Source: Aliarcobacter sp.
Lineage (GTDB): Bacteria; Campylobacterota; Campylobacteria; Campylobacterales; Arcobacteraceae
Reading direction: 5' to 3'
Assembly: GCA_028689025.1 (NCBI GenBank)
Contig: JAQTXA010000010.1
Span: forward strand, 28,203 to 92,202
DNA length: 64,000 bases
Shown: in pieces, positions 1 to 7,165 of the stretch
Numbering within the stretch: position 1 is the stretch's first letter
How the letters are laid out: every line of letters begins with the position of its first letter
Program-made: the position numbers and the translations under genes
The notes under the pieces: generated by a model
Databases searched by the model: none
What the model was told of the DNA's origin: nothing
What the model saw: only the letters and a program-made list of their open reading frames with translations

Positions 1-1
1 G

Positions 2-499
2 TTTGACAAAAAAGTTATTGAAAAAGTTATAAATCACATTTTAATAAATGGTGTTAGTCATGATATTTCAATAAACTTATCACTAGAATCAATCAATAAT
101 ACAGCATTTATAGCATGGATTAAAAATAAAATTCTTGAAAATAAAAGTATTGCTTCTCAACTTGTATTTTCTGCGACTGCTTATGCTGTTGCAAAAAATG
201 AAGATAAGTTTAAATTCTTTGCTGATGAAATACATAAATGTGGTGCAAAAATAATTATAAAAAGATTTGAATCTAAATTTGTTCCTCTTGGAAATCTAAA
301 AGATTTTAACCTTGATTATATTAGACTTGCAAGGGATTATACTTGTAATATTAGTAAAGATTATTCAAAACAAAGTTTCATTGAATCAATTAGTGAACTA
401 GCATCATTACTAAATATAAAAGTTCTAGCTGAAAATGTAAAAGATGATGAAGATATAGAATTTCTAAAAAAATATAATTTATATGCAGTAAGTAGATAA
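2..499 (+). CDS. C-terminal part of a degenerate EAL-domain protein (LapD-like c-di-GMP receptor candidate)
   Basis: An open frame enters from the left edge and ends with TAA, giving 165 residues. The fold order is that of the second half of an EAL domain: an INLSLESI stretch matching the Asn-containing strand, a LDYIRLARD stretch where active enzymes have a D-K pair, KVLAENV with the conserved Glu near the end, and a final LYAVSR where active phosphodiesterases have QGYYF. The missing DD motif (KRFES sits there) and missing Gln mean it is probably catalytically dead. By family knowledge such degenerate EAL domains often bind c-di-GMP as receptors, as in LapD. The N-terminal part lies outside the window, so the LapD assignment is inference. 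Transcription is in the same direction as the following RND gene, 80 bases away. Confidence 0.7.
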   Translation, partial: FDKKVIEKVINHILINGVSHDISINLSLESINNTAFIAWIKNKILENKSIASQLVFSATAYAVAKNEDKFKFFADEIHKCGAKIIIKRFESKFVPLGNLKDFNLDYIRLARDYTCNISKDYSKQSFIESISELASLLNIKVLAENVKDDEDIEFLKKYNLYAVSR

Positions 500-579
500 T
501 TTCTACTTCTTGCATCCTCTTATTAATATATTATTTATATAACTACTATATAATCCTTAGTTCGTAAAAAAGGAAAATA

Positions 580-3500
580 ATGTTCGAAAAAATTTTAAGA
601 TTTTTTGTTGAAAACTCTCGTATGAACTATACTTTGTTCATTCTTGTATTTGCTATTGGTATTTGGTCTTATACAAAAACTCCAAAAGAGATATTCCCAA
701 ATTTTGACCTAGATATGATTTCAATAAAAGGCTCTTATAGTGGAGCTAGTGTAGATATTTTAGACAAAATGGCTGTAACAGAAATTGAAGATAATATAAA
801 AAATATTGATTCTATTAATACAATGTCAACAGTTATAAGTCCTGGTAAATTTTCCATTATTCTTGAGCTAAAAAAAGGTCATAATAAATATGTAGAAGCT
901 GATAAAATAAAAGATGTAATAACTTTAGTAAAAACAAATCTTCCATCAGACATGAATGAACCTTCTGTTAATACCCTTGATAGAACTAGATCATTAGTTA
1001 ATATCTCAGTTACGTCAAGTAAAGTTCAGATTGATGGTTTAAAACCCTTTGCAGATGATTTAAAAAGTAAACTTTTAACAATAAATGGAATAAATGAAAT
1101 TACTATTTTTGGAGATTCTGATAAGTATTTTGAAGTATTATTAGATGAAAGAAAAATTGATGCTTTAAATCTTAATAAAAGTGAAGTTTTTAATGTTATT
1201 TCTAATTTATCATATATTTTTCCAATTGGAAAAATTGAAGACCCTAAAAAGCACTATTATATCTCTACAAATAATGGAGCTAAAAATGCTGAAGATTTTG
1301 GAAATACACTTGTTAGAATATCAAATAAAACTGTTTATATAAAAGATATTGCAATAATTGCTAAAAAATATGAAGATTCATCTACCTTATACTCTACCAA
1401 TGGACAAAATGCTCTATCTTTAGAAATAGTTCAATCAGATACAGCAGACGCCATAAAAATTGTTGAAAATATAAAAAAAGTCTTACCAAATATAAGAGAA
1501 AAAAATCCTGATATAAATATTTCAATTACAAATGATGATAGTGAAAGAATTGTTGATAGATTAAATGTTGTTACTTCAAATATTATGTTTGGGATTATTT
1601 TAATCACAATTTTAGTGGCACTTTTAATAAATAAAAGAATGTCTTTTATTATTGTTCTTGGAATTCCAACATCTTTTGTAATTGCTGCTGTTTATTTCTA
1701 TCTTTCTGGATATACAATAAATATGATTTCATTAGTTGGAGTTTTAATTGCAATTGGAATTGTAGTTGATGATGCTATTGTTGTAAGTGAAAATATACAA
1801 CAACATTTAGAAGAGGGATATACACCAAAAGAAGCTGCTGTAATGGGAGCAAAAGAGATGTTTGAACCAGTTACCATTGCTTCTCTTACAACACTTTTCT
1901 CTTTTTTACCAATTTTAATGATTAGTGGAACAATGGGTGAAGTTATGAAATTAATCCCTATTGCACTTAGTGCTTTAGTTGTGGCTTCTTTAATTGAATC
2001 ATTTATCTTTTTACCAATTCATGCAGCTCACACTTTAAAAAGTGGAGATAAAGTAACTTCATGGGAAAAAGCAAATGAAATATACAATAAGATTATTCAT
2101 TTTTTTATGCATTGGAAAAAGAGTTTTATTTTAATTTTTTTAATACTTGTACCATTCTTAACTTTCAAATTTATTAGTGATTCAAGATTCCAAATGTTCC
2201 CTAAATTTGATGCAACAGATGTAAAGATAACTCTAAAAGCAAATGAAAATACAACCCTTGAAGAAGCCTTTAAAATAGTAAGTTCTATAGAGTCTGATTT
2301 AATGGATAAAAAAGATGAGTTTTTCATACGAAATATAAATTCAAAAGCTGGATATAGAAAAGATGTGGGAAATAATACAGAAAATTTTCCATACGCTATG
2401 TATATGACTGTTGAGTTACAAAAAACAAAAGCAATGAATTTCTTAGATAAATATATTACTCCATATTTAAGTTTTCAATATAATGAAGAGGGACGAACAA
2501 GAGATATAAAATCAGACGTTGTTTCTAACAAATTAAAAGAGTTCCTAAAACAAAGTGACTATAAAACAAAATTTAATCTTGATGAAATTGAAGTATTAGA
2601 GCGAAAAGTTGGCCCTGTAAAATCTGATATTCAAATAGGGATTATAACTGCAAATAATCAAAAAGCAATAAGTGCTGTTCAAAGATTAGATGATGAACTA
2701 AAAAAAATCAAAGGTATTAAATCATCTTCAAACTCTTTAAAATTTGGTATTGATGAGATAAAACTAAAAGTTAACTCTTATGGAGAAAGGTTAGGTTTAA
2801 CAGAATCATTTATTGGAACTTATCTTTCAAATCTATATTTATTAAAGAAAAAAGCTGTCTCTTTTGATGAAAAAGAGATGTTAGATATAAAAATAAAATC
2901 ACAAAATAAAGATGATTTTGAGAGTTTTAAAAACACTAAAATTCCATTATCAGATGGAACTTATGTGGCACTTTATGAAGTTGTTGAATTAAATTCAATA
3001 AGAGCATTTGAGCAACTTTTAAAAGATAATGGAATAAAAAACTTCTATGTTTTTGCAAATGTTAATCCAGATATTATCACTGCATCTGAAGTGTTAAAAG
3101 ATTTAAAACCTATCTTAGATGAAATAGAAAAAGATGGTGTTAGAGTTGTATTAAAAGGTGAAGCAGAAAAAAATGCAGAGTTAGGTAGAGATATGTCCCT
3201 AGCAACTGCCTTTGCACTTGTATTAATAATGCTTTCACTACTTTATTTGTTTAATTCATTTAGAGAAACATTCATAGTAATGAGTGTAATTCCTTTTTCA
3301 ATTTTGGGAGTTTTAATTGGTCATCAAGTAATGGGATTAAATCTTTCAATGCCCTCATTAATTGGAGCATTAGGACTTTCAGGAGTTGTTATAAATGATG
3401 GGATTATTATGATGACTTATTTGAAAAAAGCAAAAACAATGAATGAAATATTTGAAAGAGCTACAAAAAGATTTAGACCAATTATCATAACAACCGTAAC

Positions 3501-3681
3501 AACAGTTTTTGGTATGTTAACTTTGATTTTATTTCCAAGTGGTGAGTCTGTTATATTCCAACCAATAGCTATAGCTTTAGGATTTGGACTTGCATGGGGA
3601 ACAGTTTTAAATCTTATTTATCTACCTGTTCTATATACACTAACACATAAACTGAGAAATGTTCCTAAAGAGTATCTTTAA
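580..3681 (+). CDS. RND-family efflux permease (AcrB/MdtB-like), without adjacent adaptor
   Basis: A 1033-residue inner-membrane protein of the length usual for the proton-driven RND pumps that export drugs, metals or lipids through a tripartite complex. One N-terminal membrane segment (about 15-33) is followed by a large periplasmic domain, a block of helices from about 335 to 490, a second periplasmic domain and a second helix block near 870-1020. The proton-relay aspartates are in GIVVDDAIVV at about 391-400; the second block has GVVINDGIIM near 936. AGGA lies 5 bases before the ATG at 580. No membrane-fusion protein or outer-membrane channel gene is next to it, which is unusual for the family; they may be coded elsewhere. 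The substrate cannot be read from the sequence. Confidence 0.9.
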   Translation: MFEKILRFFVENSRMNYTLFILVFAIGIWSYTKTPKEIFPNFDLDMISIKGSYSGASVDILDKMAVTEIEDNIKNIDSINTMSTVISPGKFSIILELKKGHNKYVEADKIKDVITLVKTNLPSDMNEPSVNTLDRTRSLVNISVTSSKVQIDGLKPFADDLKSKLLTINGINEITIFGDSDKYFEVLLDERKIDALNLNKSEVFNVISNLSYIFPIGKIEDPKKHYYISTNNGAKNAEDFGNTLVRISNKTVYIKDIAIIAKKYEDSSTLYSTNGQNALSLEIVQSDTADAIKIVENIKKVLPNIREKNPDINISITNDDSERIVDRLNVVTSNIMFGIILITILVALLINKRMSFIIVLGIPTSFVIAAVYFYLSGYTINMISLVGVLIAIGIVVDDAIVVSENIQQHLEEGYTPKEAAVMGAKEMFEPVTIASLTTLFSFLPILMISGTMGEVMKLIPIALSALVVASLIESFIFLPIHAAHTLKSGDKVTSWEKANEIYNKIIHFFMHWKKSFILIFLILVPFLTFKFISDSRFQMFPKFDATDVKITLKANENTTLEEAFKIVSSIESDLMDKKDEFFIRNINSKAGYRKDVGNNTENFPYAMYMTVELQKTKAMNFLDKYITPYLSFQYNEEGRTRDIKSDVVSNKLKEFLKQSDYKTKFNLDEIEVLERKVGPVKSDIQIGIITANNQKAISAVQRLDDELKKIKGIKSSSNSLKFGIDEIKLKVNSYGERLGLTESFIGTYLSNLYLLKKKAVSFDEKEMLDIKIKSQNKDDFESFKNTKIPLSDGTYVALYEVVELNSIRAFEQLLKDNGIKNFYVFANVNPDIITASEVLKDLKPILDEIEKDGVRVVLKGEAEKNAELGRDMSLATAFALVLIMLSLLYLFNSFRETFIVMSVIPFSILGVLIGHQVMGLNLSMPSLIGALGLSGVVINDGIIMMTYLKKAKTMNEIFERATKRFRPIIITTVTTVFGMLTLILFPSGESVIFQPIAIALGFGLAWGTVLNLIYLPVLYTLTHKLRNVPKEYL

Positions 3682-3682
3682 A

Positions 3683-3713
3683 TAGAGAATCGTAAATTAA
3701 AGCCCATTCTCTA
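3683..3713 (+). terminator. Possible terminator after the RND gene
   Basis: TAGAGAAT at 3683-3690 is complementary to ATTCTCTA at 3706-3713 with a 15-base loop; GGGATTTTTAC follows. The long loop makes it a weak candidate, but it lies just behind the stop codon and between convergent genes. Confidence 0.35.
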
Positions 3714-3723
3714 GGGATTTTTA

Positions 3724-4485
3724 CTAAAGTATAAAAATAAAACCCGTTAAGGCTGAAATACTCATTTCATAAGGTTCAACATTTATTTTTCTAAGAGTAT
3801 GTTCTACATCTATAATCATTTTTGAAAGGATAATCTCAAAAGAGAAATTTGAGTGGTCATAAACACTCTCTTTATTTGATTTTATGTACTCCAAATTATT
3901 GATAATATTATAATCACTACTATATTTTTTTGCTAATTCAAGTTGCCAATTATTTTGCCAAGTATTAAAAAGATATTCACCTTTATCATTTTTATCAACT
4001 CTTATTTTCCATCTTACAACTTGAAGATATTCATATAATTTTTGCAATTCATATTTACTATATTCCATAGCTGTAAATTGATGTTCACTATCCATACTAT
4101 AGGCTTTGAAAATAAGTTTATAAAGTCCAATTATCAAAAAGTCATTTCTATTTTTTATGTTTTGTTTTGAAAAAGCATAATAAAAATATTCATCACTACT
4201 ATTTAATCTTTTTCCATCTTTTAATAAATTTATATAATCTTTATTTATCATAACTTGATGTTCTAAACTACTTTGGATTTGTTTATTATAAGCATTTGGA
4301 TTTCTTAAATCTAATCTTTTTTTATACTCTATTAAAGATTTTAAAATCTCTTTTTTGTACTCTTCAATTTGTGATGCAGAATTTGTTTGAGCAATACTCT
4401 CTATTTTTTCAGTAGGCATTGTACATGCTTGAAAAAGAATTGATAAACATATTAGGAAAATGATTTGAACTTTTTTGAATTTCAT
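3724..4485 (-). CDS. Predicted lipoprotein of unknown function
   Basis: A 253-residue protein beginning with a lysine-rich n-region and a hydrophobic segment that ends in the lipobox LFQAC (Cys at about 21), so it should be lipidated and anchored in a membrane facing the periplasm. The mature part is hydrophilic, rich in Lys, Tyr and Asn and probably mainly helical, with no motif I recognise. The gene stands alone, convergent with the RND pump and divergent from the FKBP gene. The region upstream of its ATG is almost pure A/T and shows only a weak ribosome-binding site. Function unknown. Confidence 0.75.
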   Translation of the reverse strand: MKFKKVQIIFLICLSILFQACTMPTEKIESIAQTNSASQIEEYKKEILKSLIEYKKRLDLRNPNAYNKQIQSSLEHQVMINKDYINLLKDGKRLNSSDEYFYYAFSKQNIKNRNDFLIIGLYKLIFKAYSMDSEHQFTAMEYSKYELQKLYEYLQVVRWKIRVDKNDKGEYLFNTWQNNWQLELAKKYSSDYNIINNLEYIKSNKESVYDHSNFSFEIILSKMIIDVEHTLRKINVEPYEMSISALTGFIFIL

Positions 4486-4618
4486 AATTTTACTTTTTTA
4501 TTTATTGCTTTGTTTTTTATTATATATAAAAAAATAGATTTTTCAAACAATAAAAATAGATTATTTGATATTTTATTTTTAATACAATATAGTTCCTAAA
4601 TTAAAAAGAAGAGATAAT

Positions 4619-5041
4619 ATGCCTATAGAAATTAATCAAACTGTTAAAATAATGTTTGAAGTACGAGTTGATGGAGTTTTAGTTGATGGAAGCAGAAGTA
4701 ACAAACCTTTTGAATTCTCTTTTGGAACAGGACAAGTAATTGCTGGCCTTGAAAGTAGAATCATAAATATGAAAGCAGGAGAAGCAGCTGATATTCTAGT
4801 TCCTGCAGCTGAAGCTTATGGAGAATATGACCAAAATGCAATTCAAACTATGCCAATAGAACAATTTGCAGGAATAAATGATTTAAAAGTTGGAATGCAA
4901 ATTCAAGGTCAAGATGAAAACGACCAACCTATTCAATTTATTGTAAAAGAGATTGGTGAAAAAGAAGTAATTATTGATTTTAATCATCCCCTTGCTGGAA
5001 AAGATTTAGAGTATAAAATAAAAATAGATTCACTTCTGTAA
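4619..5041 (+). CDS. FKBP-type peptidyl-prolyl cis-trans isomerase, SlyD-like
   Basis: 140 residues with the FKBP pattern: V.I.FEVRVDG near the start, FEFSFGTGQVIAGLE at about 32-46 (the prolyl-isomerase pocket), and AAEAYGEYDQNAIQTMP at about 62-78, where the SlyD-type insert-in-flap domain begins; NHPLAGKDLEYKI near the C terminus is typical of SlyD. These are cytoplasmic isomerases and chaperones that help folding around proline bonds. Unlike enterobacterial SlyD it has no His/Cys-rich metal-binding tail; it stops right after the closing strand. AAGAAGAGAT precedes the ATG. It is monocistronic, with the little lysine-rich gene following after about 100 bases. Confidence 0.88.
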   Translation: MPIEINQTVKIMFEVRVDGVLVDGSRSNKPFEFSFGTGQVIAGLESRIINMKAGEAADILVPAAEAYGEYDQNAIQTMPIEQFAGINDLKVGMQIQGQDENDQPIQFIVKEIGEKEVIIDFNHPLAGKDLEYKIKIDSLL

Positions 5042-5137
5042 ATAAATTTTCTTCATAAATAGCCATTTGATGGTCATAATAATAAATATTTTTTTTTAAG
5101 ATATACTGACTCCTACAAACAATTAAAAGGAGTTAAA

Positions 5138-5239
5138 ATGGCAAAAGGTAAAGACGTTAAAAAAGCAGTAAAAAAAGAACCTGCAAAATCAATGAAAGAA
5201 AAAAAAGCTGATAAAAACGCTAAAAAAAATTCAAAATAA
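5138..5239 (+). CDS. Very small lysine-rich basic protein
   Basis: An ATG preceded by a strong AAAGGAG (5126-5132, spacing 5) opens a 33-codon frame that closes with TAA and is directly followed by a good hairpin terminator, so it has all parts of a separate gene. The peptide has 14 lysines, two prolines or fewer and no hydrophobic stretch: alternating KK pairs with Ala, Glu and Asp, as in the tails of DNA- or RNA-binding proteins. Likely role is binding nucleic acid or another acidic partner in the cytoplasm; that is inference from composition only. Confidence 0.65.
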   Translation: MAKGKDVKKAVKKEPAKSMKEKKADKNAKKNSK

Positions 5240-5266
5240 AGAAGAGTTTATCTCTTCTTTATTTTT
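5238..5266. terminator. Hairpin terminator between convergent genes
   Basis: AAAGAAGAG (5238-5246), loop TTTAT, CTCTTCTTT (5252-5260), then ATTTTT: a perfect 9-bp stem with a T-run on the plus strand. It overlaps the stop codon of the lysine-rich peptide and the stop of the minus-strand membrane protein. Confidence 0.8.
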
Positions 5267-5765
5267 GTACTAAAATTGATTCTTGTTTTACTGCAAGTTG
5301 ATTAAGTTCTTCAAAACGAGTACCATTAAAAAGTTTGAAAGATGCTGCAATAAATATTAAAACCAATGGAACAATTATTTTTCCACTCATTAAAAAAAGA
5401 ACAACTCCAATAACTGCAATTATTTGAATTATTGCCCAAATAGTAAAAAGCATTGAAAGATAATTAGCAAAAAATACTGGCTCATCAATTGATTTATTTG
5501 TCTCTTTTATTTTAAACATTGAATCTGAGGCAAGCATACTTTTACGAATAATAATCACAATAGCAATTACAGTGACAGCCACAAGAAATGAAGAATATTC
5601 AAGTAGAGAAATAGTTTCAACATCCTTTAAAATAGGTTGGATTGGAGCGTATTTATATATATAAAGCATAACTATTCCATATATAATATCCCCTAAAACC
5701 ATCATCAAATGTACAATTCTAAAGGATTGTAGTTTTTTTCTAATTAATGTACTCATCTCTTCCAT
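5259..5765 (-). CDS. Four-helix membrane protein of unknown function
   Basis: 168 residues with four hydrophobic segments, at about 15-33, 53-71, 105-128 and 129-145, separated by short polar loops: a small integral inner-membrane protein. GGAG sits about 9 bases before the ATG chosen (MEEMSTL); the second Met at position 4 is possible but has a worse spacing. It is alone between a terminator shared with the lysine-rich peptide gene and the repeat-bearing intergenic region upstream. I do not recognise the family and no catalytic motif is visible. Confidence 0.7.
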   Translation of the reverse strand: MEEMSTLIRKKLQSFRIVHLMMVLGDIIYGIVMLYIYKYAPIQPILKDVETISLLEYSSFLVAVTVIAIVIIIRKSMLASDSMFKIKETNKSIDEPVFFANYLSMLFTIWAIIQIIAVIGVVLFLMSGKIIVPLVLIFIAASFKLFNGTRFEELNQLAVKQESILVQK

Positions 5766-5859
5766 TTTCTTAACTCCAAATTAATAATTTTGTAGAGTGT
5801 ATTATTTTATTTGTTAATTCTCAATAGTCTAATGTATATAAAATATCTAAATTACTATC

Positions 5860-6033
5860 TCTCTTGAAAACCACGAGGGTTTCCGCTTTCTCTTACTTTT
5901 TGGTCTCAAAAAAGTAAGCAAAAAAGACTGCCGAATTGATGAAGGCAAAGCTTCCTAAGATTTGCTCCTTTATTTTCTGCGTTGCGGAACTCGCAAAAAA
6001 GAGTGAATTTGTCACTCTTTTTTACTCAAACAG
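5860..6033 (-). repeat. Structured dispersed-repeat element, copy A
   Basis: Read on the minus strand the element starts with CTGTTTGAGT (6033-6024) and runs into a hairpin AAAAAAGAGTGA/TCACTCTTTTTT-type stem (about 5995-6022). Then come a GCGAGTTCCGCA segment, a region with AGCTTTGCCTTCATC, and a closing hairpin with CTTACTTTTT (5892-5901) against AAAAAGTAAG (5909-5918). The same order of blocks is found in copy B on the other strand. The outer limits are approximate. I infer that it is a multicopy genomic repeat, because two copies lie side by side; copy number in the genome cannot be seen here. Confidence 0.6.
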
Positions 6034-6236
6034 TCCTCACTTTTCACCGAAAATAAAGAATCAAACCTTAGCTTCATCAAAGGCAGAATAAATCCCGAGT
6101 GTTCAAACTATCTTTTTTAAATTGAGCCATAAGAAATTCAGAATAAAGAAAATAAAAAATGCAAATGTCCTTATCCCAATATTCCAACATCTACAGAAGC
6201 TGAGCGTTTGTTTTCTCTTTTCGAAAAGGCTTGCAA

Positions 6237-6385
6237 CTGTTTGAGTAAAAAAATATGCTGGGAGCATATTTATTTACGAGTTTTGCAAGACAGAAAAGAC
6301 AAAACAATAAGTGAAGGAACCCAAAGGGCTTCGAAGCCGTTGGTGGTTTTGCTTACTTTGTCCATACAAAGTAAGAAGAAGTAAT
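6237..6385 (+). repeat. Structured dispersed-repeat element, copy B
   Basis: Plus-strand copy of the element. CTGTTTGAGT (6237-6246) is followed by an A-run and a hairpin ATATGC..GCATAT (about 6252-6270), then ACGAGTTTTGCA, a GAAGG..CCTTC-like GGAACCCAAAGGGCTTCG segment, and the end hairpin CTTACTTTG (6352-6360) with CAAAGTAAG (6367-6375). The first and last blocks match copy A, while the hairpin stems differ in sequence but keep pairing, which suggests that structure is what is conserved. Confidence 0.55.
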
Positions 6386-6486
6386 GAGCTTTATATTTTT
6401 TAAGAGAAAATAGTTTTAGTATGCATTCCCATCGAGGACAATGGGAACGAGAGAAAAGTAGTTTATTTTTCTAGTAAACTTCTTTA

Positions 6487-7065
6487 CTATTCTTCAAATT
6501 GTTGAAGTTCAATAAATTTTATAAATTTTTCACCAATACTAGTGATTATATATGGAGAAAGAACATCTTTTGCAATTAAGTTCATATTTAGTAAATCATT
6601 TATGAATGCATCTTGAAATGATTTATCAAATTCTGTACTCTCAAAATAGTGTACAAATTCAAAATATTCTTTTCTAAATACAAGTTTTAGAAATCTAAAA
6701 TGTGTTATAGTTAAATCATTTACTAATTTGATATAAAACTCTATTGATGGGTCTACTATATATTCACAAATTGCACTATTTTTAAGTATTGCTCGAAAGA
6801 GTTTAATTTTCTCCTGACTATGTTCTTCTATTGCACTTTTAAATACTTTAAATAAAATAGTCATATATTCTTCACTTTCAAGTCTACCAGGTTTTATCTC
6901 TTCCTTTATAGCTTCTATATCATTATCAAATTTTTCTATTAAATTGTTTCTTCTCTTTTCTAATTCTGATGGTATATATTTATCAATAAGAATTGATATA
7001 CTTCCACCCACAATTGGTATAGCAGCCGTTCCAGAAATAATTAAGTTTTTACTATGTTCATTCAT
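6487..7065 (-). CDS. Hypothetical protein with glycine-rich hydrophobic N-terminal segment
   Basis: 192 residues. Residues about 8-27 form a small hydrophobic, Gly/Ala/Ile-rich segment with AAIPIVGGSISILIDKY, followed by a charged helix (LEKRRNNLIEKFDNDIEAIKEEI is the region at about 34-57) and a mostly helical remainder with a possible winged-helix-like end (ITSIGEKFIKFIE). AAGGAA precedes the ATG. I have seen the IPIVGG..DKY pattern in small uncharacterised proteins of accessory regions, but do not know the function. It stands alone beside the repeat-rich region, and might have arrived with it. Confidence 0.65.
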   Translation of the reverse strand: MNEHSKNLIISGTAAIPIVGGSISILIDKYIPSELEKRRNNLIEKFDNDIEAIKEEIKPGRLESEEYMTILFKVFKSAIEEHSQEKIKLFRAILKNSAICEYIVDPSIEFYIKLVNDLTITHFRFLKLVFRKEYFEFVHYFESTEFDKSFQDAFINDLLNMNLIAKDVLSPYIITSIGEKFIKFIELQQFEE

Positions 7066-7165
7066 TCTTATAATTTCCTTATTTCTATTATAAATTATGG
7101 GAAAGATATATAAAATTCTTTACTTTAATTCTCTTCTAACTTTTTACAACTAATTAAATAAGAAA

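Larger units (their letters stand above)
5766..6486. other. 720-base non-coding stretch with structured inverted repeats
   Basis: No convincing reading frame with a ribosome-binding site is present. The base composition is visibly richer in G and C than the surrounding genes. It contains two related structured repeat copies in opposite orientation (annotated separately), an imperfect pair of long inverted arms (about 5927-5978 against 6045-6085) and several small hairpins. It looks like inserted non-coding repeat DNA rather than a decayed gene. Confidence 0.7.

Noticed and set aside
5766..6486. CRISPR array or decayed transposase in the repeat island
   Set aside because: There are no regularly spaced direct repeats with unique spacers and no transposase-like frame on either strand; only structured inverted repeats.
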